A stretch of 64,000 nt of DNA from contig NC_087063.1 of the NCBI RefSeq assembly GCF_963678635.1, forward strand, positions 74,671,617 to 74,735,616. Reading direction: 5' to 3'. The stretch's first letter is position 1; every line of letters starts with the position of its first letter. This DNA is from Symsagittifera roscoffensis. Taxonomy: Eukaryota > Xenacoelomorpha > Acoela > Convolutidae. The position numbers and the translations under genes are program-made. Shown here piece by piece: positions 60,099-64,000 of this stretch. Below the pieces are notes generated by a model. It searched no databases. It had not been told where the DNA came from and worked only from the letters and a program-made list of their open reading frames with translations.

Positions 60099-63000
60099 GT
60101 AAGAAAAGTTTGATGAATCCGAAACAAAAAAAAACACATAAATAATAGTCACGTTGAAAAGGAGCCCGATCAGGGAGCAAAACCAACATCAAGAGCTAGA
60201 TGTCTGAACGAGCAGTTAATAGGAGGTTTTTCTGAGATAAACATGTTTTCAGCTTTTTAATGGCGTGAAATAAAAATCATATGGGTTAGTTTCTCAAAAA
60301 GTAAATTATGAGAATTACACAATTACTTCTCGCTATGCTTTTTGAACGCTTTTTTCATGCTACGTAGTGCAATAGTCGGATCAATTGAGCAATCCCCCCA
60401 TTCTCGCGTGGGGGGAGAAAGCTCAATAGGTACTTGAGACATGTTTATAACCACTTGAAAATAGTTTGAATGACCTGAAAGCATAAAACATAGTTTCCAA
60501 CGACTGTGGAAAGCCAAATATTACGATAAAAAAAGCTCTAAAGTTTCATTTAGATTGAAAAAAGAATCAATAAAACAGGCATAAAAAGCGACTTTTTTCT
60601 TTCTTAAAATGACAAAAAGTTTTTTGCGTACAAAATTAAGGTGCTGCGGAGAACCGTTTTTGCTATTCAGATACAAGGCTAGAGCACCAACCCTGGTAAA
60701 TCGCTTTCTTCGATGAGGCTATGGTCGCCTAAACAAAATTTTGCAAAAAAAAAAAATTTTTTTTCATAAATTTCGATTTTTTTTCAAAGTTTTTCTTGAT
60801 ACTTGTTCAAGATAAACTTCAATCGGTCAATTGATTGCGTGCTATAAACACACCATCCATCTACTTGCGTTTGCTGACGTCTTTTTGAAGAGGTTATTCA
60901 TTTTTGCTGGGGGGAGATAGCTCAATTGGTCATTACGGGGGGGAGATTGCTCAATTGATCCCAATAGTCTCTTTCTTTTTTTTCTTCTTTTTCCAAGTTT
61001 CGAATGAAGTGACGAAACGTTTTTGTGTGGCAATTTTTTGTCAGACAAATTCTCTGATTATTTAACTTGCTACTTTGAGCTGATTTTATAACATTATCTA
61101 AGCAAAAGTTTTTGAGATCCTGAAGTCAAAATAAAACATTATTTCACTTGTGATTTTTTTGTAAAGTTATGACAATTTGAACATACCGCGTTTGAATATA
61201 ACGCGCAATATATTTTGTCCTCATTAAAGCATGAGAGGCGAAAGAAACAATTTCAAATTCGATATAAGAAAGCGACCTGCAATTAATATCATGTCAACAG
61301 ACAAAAAATTTACATTTTGTACCTAACATAGCCTGCGAAGGTATATAAAAAAGAAAGTAGTTGAGTCATTTAACGTTGTGTATCAGCAGTACAATCAAAA
61401 ACAATCACCCCCCCCCCCCCCAAAAAAAAAGCAAATTAGGAAAATAAAAAATAAATTTTCCTGAACTAACTTTGAGCATAGCCTCGAACTAATCAAATGT
61501 AACCATTTCATTACAGAAAATTGATATAGAACATTAATTTAGGTAATTAACAGTATGCAAAAGCAATCCCTCAAAAAATAGAAAATTAAAACAATTTTAT
61601 TGGCGCGTTTCTATGAATTGCATATTTTATGCTGAATTACTTTTCAGATTAATTTCCTACTTGGGGAATGTAACCTGTGGAAAATCACTTAGGGGTGGAG
61701 ATTGTACGGCCAATGAAAAATTTCTTTTCTTCATTTTTTTCAGTCTTTTACAAAATATTTTTTTGAAGCAAAAATATTTTCATTGACTTAAAAGGCTATC
61801 AAAATATTCAGGGTTATGCCCTTATACAAAAAGTTTTGTTGTTCGGACTATTTTGGGGGAAGAATAGACGGAGTATATGTGCTCGGAGTGGATTTGTTCT
61901 GCAGACAAACTTCTATTTTTAACTAGCCATTTTCGACGGAATTATTTGATATCATGCGAAAAGTATTAGTCTTGACCTCAAATTTGAAACAATATTTCAC
62001 CTCTGCAGAGTGTTTGTAAAGTTATGAGGGAACTAGTGCGCTAAATATCTTTTGCGATATTAACACGTAAATTGAGATTTAACCCGCCTTGGAATTCGTT
62101 CCTTGTATAATTGAGGCTTGCTATTTAGTTTTTTAAAAATTTAGCTATCTGCAAAAATTTTTGAGTTGAAATTACTGGAACAATTTACCCATTTTTTCTC
62201 TCTTTTTTTCAAAGATTCATCAATTTAATAAAAAATAACATTGCTAAATGGATCTTGAAAGGAAATCGGAGCAATCAGGGCTTCACACAGATACGCGCAG
62301 GTTTTTTTTTAACTTCCAACAGACCTCATGCTTAAATACTTGTTTTAGTGGAGCAAAAAATGATACAGACGTGCACTGGAAAAGCTAGGATAGTATGATG
62401 TCAAGTAATATATAAATTTTTGCAATTAGCATGCTTTCCATTAAAAAAAGAGTTGACTGCATTATATTCTCTAAATTTTATTCGATGTTATACAAACTCA
62501 TTTTCCAATGCAAATTTTAGTCCATACTTTTAATAAGCTATCTATAAAGTTTATAAATAAAATAATTTTATTTAAATTCTTTATATACATAATAAAAAAC
62601 AGTTTTATAGTCAAGTTTAGAAAAAAATTATGTAAACACAAAAAAATGATCATATAGGTCAGCCTTACTGCTGGAAAGCTATCGGCTCCAAATTATAGGT
62701 TACGGTTGATCAATATAGGATAAATTTTAAATAGTACAAGTTTGGGGCTCAATATTTTTAATTTGTTTTTGATGAAGTTTTCTATAAAAAAAAAACGAAA
62801 GTTTCAATTTTTTCACTCCTATTCTTGTTATAAAACTAAAGAGGTCCAAGGAGATTAGTAAGTACGGTTGGTTTTTGAATTTTTAAAATTATCTAAAAAG
62901 GTTCTATATTTACGACTCGATGCACGTAGTTTTAAGAAACGACGAGTCGACGAATGCTTTATTTTTTTTTCAGGAAAAGTCAAATGAAAATGAAAATTTG

Positions 63001-64000
63001 TTCAGGCTCATTTGTACTTTTTCACGGTTTGATTTTTGATTTCCTTTTAAATTCAGCGCAGTTTCTTTGTTGAAAGAAATTCCACCATCGAGGGGCGAAA
63101 GTGTAAAGGTCAAAAGAAGGTGATGACTTCTAGTTTTGAAAATGGAACTTAGTTTTCAGATTTCCCTGTTGAATAAAAAAATACCTATTGATCCAGTTTT
63201 CTCAATTGGGTTTATTTTATCACAAAGTTTCAATCATAAATTCTTCTAGAAATTCAAAGAGCTTCAAGGTCATTTTTTTATTCAAAAGCTGGGTTTTTTT
63301 TTAAAAAACAAAAAGTATTTTTTTATTTACTTGCGTTCACCGACTCTTATTTGCGATTATTGGCTATGTATATTTTTTTGTTTTTCATTTTTTCTTTCTG
63401 TCTAACATTTGCGAATGTTCTTTGTTTTTTAGGAAGTTTGGAAGCTCGATATCTAGGAAGGACAATTTATGTTGGTGAGGCAAATTTGTTTTGCTATAGG
63501 TAAGTTAATTTCCAAATCTTTTCAAAAAAAAATCAAGCTTTTTAAAATAAATTGTTTAATTTTGTAGAGAATCGAACCTTTATCGTCTTATTTCGTTTCG
63601 GTTTCCATTGCATGGACCAGATATTGCGTTGTCAGTTTGCAGCAAGAAAAGCTACGGAAAAGAACCCTTAGCTCTTTATGGGACTATGCTTGGCGACAGA
63701 TCTAAGCAAATAAAAGACTTTTCAATTAGCGAAAAAGCTGGGAAAAAATATGATCAAATTTGCTTTGAATTTGAAGATGATTTTGAAGAGAGATCTGAAA
63801 ATCTCATTTTGGGTTCGCCTCTGTATGTTCTCGACAAGGACCTGAAAACACCGAAGTGCCTGTATGGTCTTTTTGGAGTCTATAGGGAACACGAATCGGG
63901 TTGCGGGCAGAACAAAATCGCCGGCGGTTTGTATGAGATCAAAAAATGGGTTGAAAATAAAATTCTGGTACCACATGATTCGACGGACTTGTGCTTGATA
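59837..64000 (+). CDS. Secreted trypsin-like (S1) pseudoprotease 2, three exons, 3' end outside window
   Basis: Exons 59837-60098, 63433-63499 and 63568 to beyond 64000 join with GT-AG introns in phases 1 and 2, giving 254 residues open to the window edge. A signal peptide (MILRCASVFVILLMPKVAVC) is followed by a His-rich stretch, then FSFYVEV, CAGVFVDQFWILTAAEC (66-82), PLHGPDIALSVC (123-134) and GSPLYVLDKDLKTPKCLYG (192-210). The C-terminal part includes NKIAGGLYEIKKWVEN, like the PGVY...W helix of trypsins. Of the triad, His is Glu81, Asp128 is kept, and the GDSGGP serine site reads LILGSPL, so Ser is lost. It therefore cannot act as a classical protease and is probably a binding or regulatory protein. 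The start codon has a strong context (GCCGCCATGA). Confidence 0.88.
60378..60961. mobile_element. hAT-like MITE, 584 bp, with 8-bp target duplication
   Basis: Left end GGATCAATTGAGCAATCCCC and the inverse of the right end, GGATCAATTGAGCAATCTCC, form terminal inverted repeats. CAATAGTC directly flanks both ends (60370-60377 and 60962-60969), an exact 8-bp target duplication as made by hAT transposases. Inner TIR parts include a second motif pair (GGGGGGAGAAAGCTCAATAGG and its inverse). No transposase is encoded. It lies in intron 1 of pseudoprotease 2. Confidence 0.85.
60970..63432. other. Rest of pseudoprotease 2 intron 1
   Basis: AT-rich intron with a C10-12 run near 61408 and a TATATAAAA motif near 61340 that has no gene start behind it. 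A partial fold-back element relic is at 61798-62120. No exon recognised. Confidence 0.5.
61798..62120. repeat. Single diverged arm of the 17-18 kb fold-back element family
   Basis: Shares in order 'cagggttatgcccttata' (like CAGGGCTTCGCCCTGATATA), 'actagccattttcgacggaatta', 'atatcatgcgaaaagtattagt', 'tgacctcaaatttgaaac' and 'atatttcacctctgcagagtg' with the inverse of 17330-17460. Only one arm is present. Confidence 0.55.
63433..63499 (+). CDS. Pseudoprotease 2 exon 2
   Basis: 67 bases between TTGTTTTTTAG and GTAAGT, encoding SLEARYLGRTIYVGEANLF then CY. It corresponds to exon 2 of pseudoprotease 1. Confidence 0.85.
63568..64000 (+). CDS. Pseudoprotease 2 exon 3, continues beyond window
   Basis: Begins after ATTTTGTAG with the base completing Arg110 and stays open for 144 codons to the window end. 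It carries the retained Asp (PDIAL) and the altered Ser site. G and C content rises clearly compared with the intron. Confidence 0.88.

Noticed and set aside
61340-61380. TATATAAAA motif as a promoter of a separate gene
   Set aside because: No coding start follows, and the site lies inside the pseudoprotease 2 intron; AT-rich sequence gives such motifs by chance.
63722-63976. Minus-strand frame of 84 codons
   Set aside because: Antisense shadow of pseudoprotease 2 exon 3.

Overview
The window is AT-rich, intron-containing animal DNA, from an invertebrate I cannot place to phylum. The evidence is split genes with GT-AG introns, orthologues of the eukaryotic genes TYW3 and PSME3IP1, a seven-transmembrane receptor, secreted trypsin-fold proteins, and relics of Ty3/gypsy, BEL/Pao and LINE retroelements. 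Gene density is low: five protein genes or gene parts are well supported, and most of the rest is repeats. A 200-base run of N (48025-48224) shows it is assembled scaffold sequence.

Left part (1-13 kb). A broken gypsy gag on the minus strand runs off the left edge. It is followed by an array of diverged repeats, then a gene cluster. TYW3 (+ strand, 3901-4578) converges on the last exon of a class A-like GPCR gene (- strand, four exons, 12726 to 4658), with 79 bp between them. The 5.9-kb second intron of the receptor gene holds the complete two-exon PSME3IP1 gene on the opposite strand, plus a second array of the same diverged repeat seen at 0.9-2.0 kb.

Middle (13-42 kb). This is mostly non-coding, with fold-back and MITE-like elements (17.0-18.2, 18.8-19.05, 21.4-21.6, 22.6-22.8, 24.4-24.6, 35.2-35.3 kb), a 0.67-kb nested palindrome (25.5-26.2 kb) and a six-copy 610-bp tandem array (31.1-34.8 kb). 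These lie within or beside the first 35 kb of a split gene for a secreted trypsin-like pseudoprotease (exon 1 at 23396-23669, exon 2 at 34947-35025). I did not find its third exon. A decayed BEL/Pao pol follows (37.9-39.7 kb), then a tandem duplication of about 0.68 kb.

Right part (42-64 kb). A decayed minus-strand gypsy element (42.7-48.0 kb) is followed by the gap and a repeat family. Next is a tandem duplication of about 4.3 kb (51.0-55.5 and 55.5-59.8 kb), each copy carrying the same LINE RT relic, TATA-like box and short open frame. The second copy leads directly into the second pseudoprotease gene (59837 to beyond the window). The first copy ends in a microsatellite exactly where that gene's start codon should be. 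The two pseudoprotease genes share intron positions and phases and both carry Glu where trypsins have the catalytic His, so they are paralogues.
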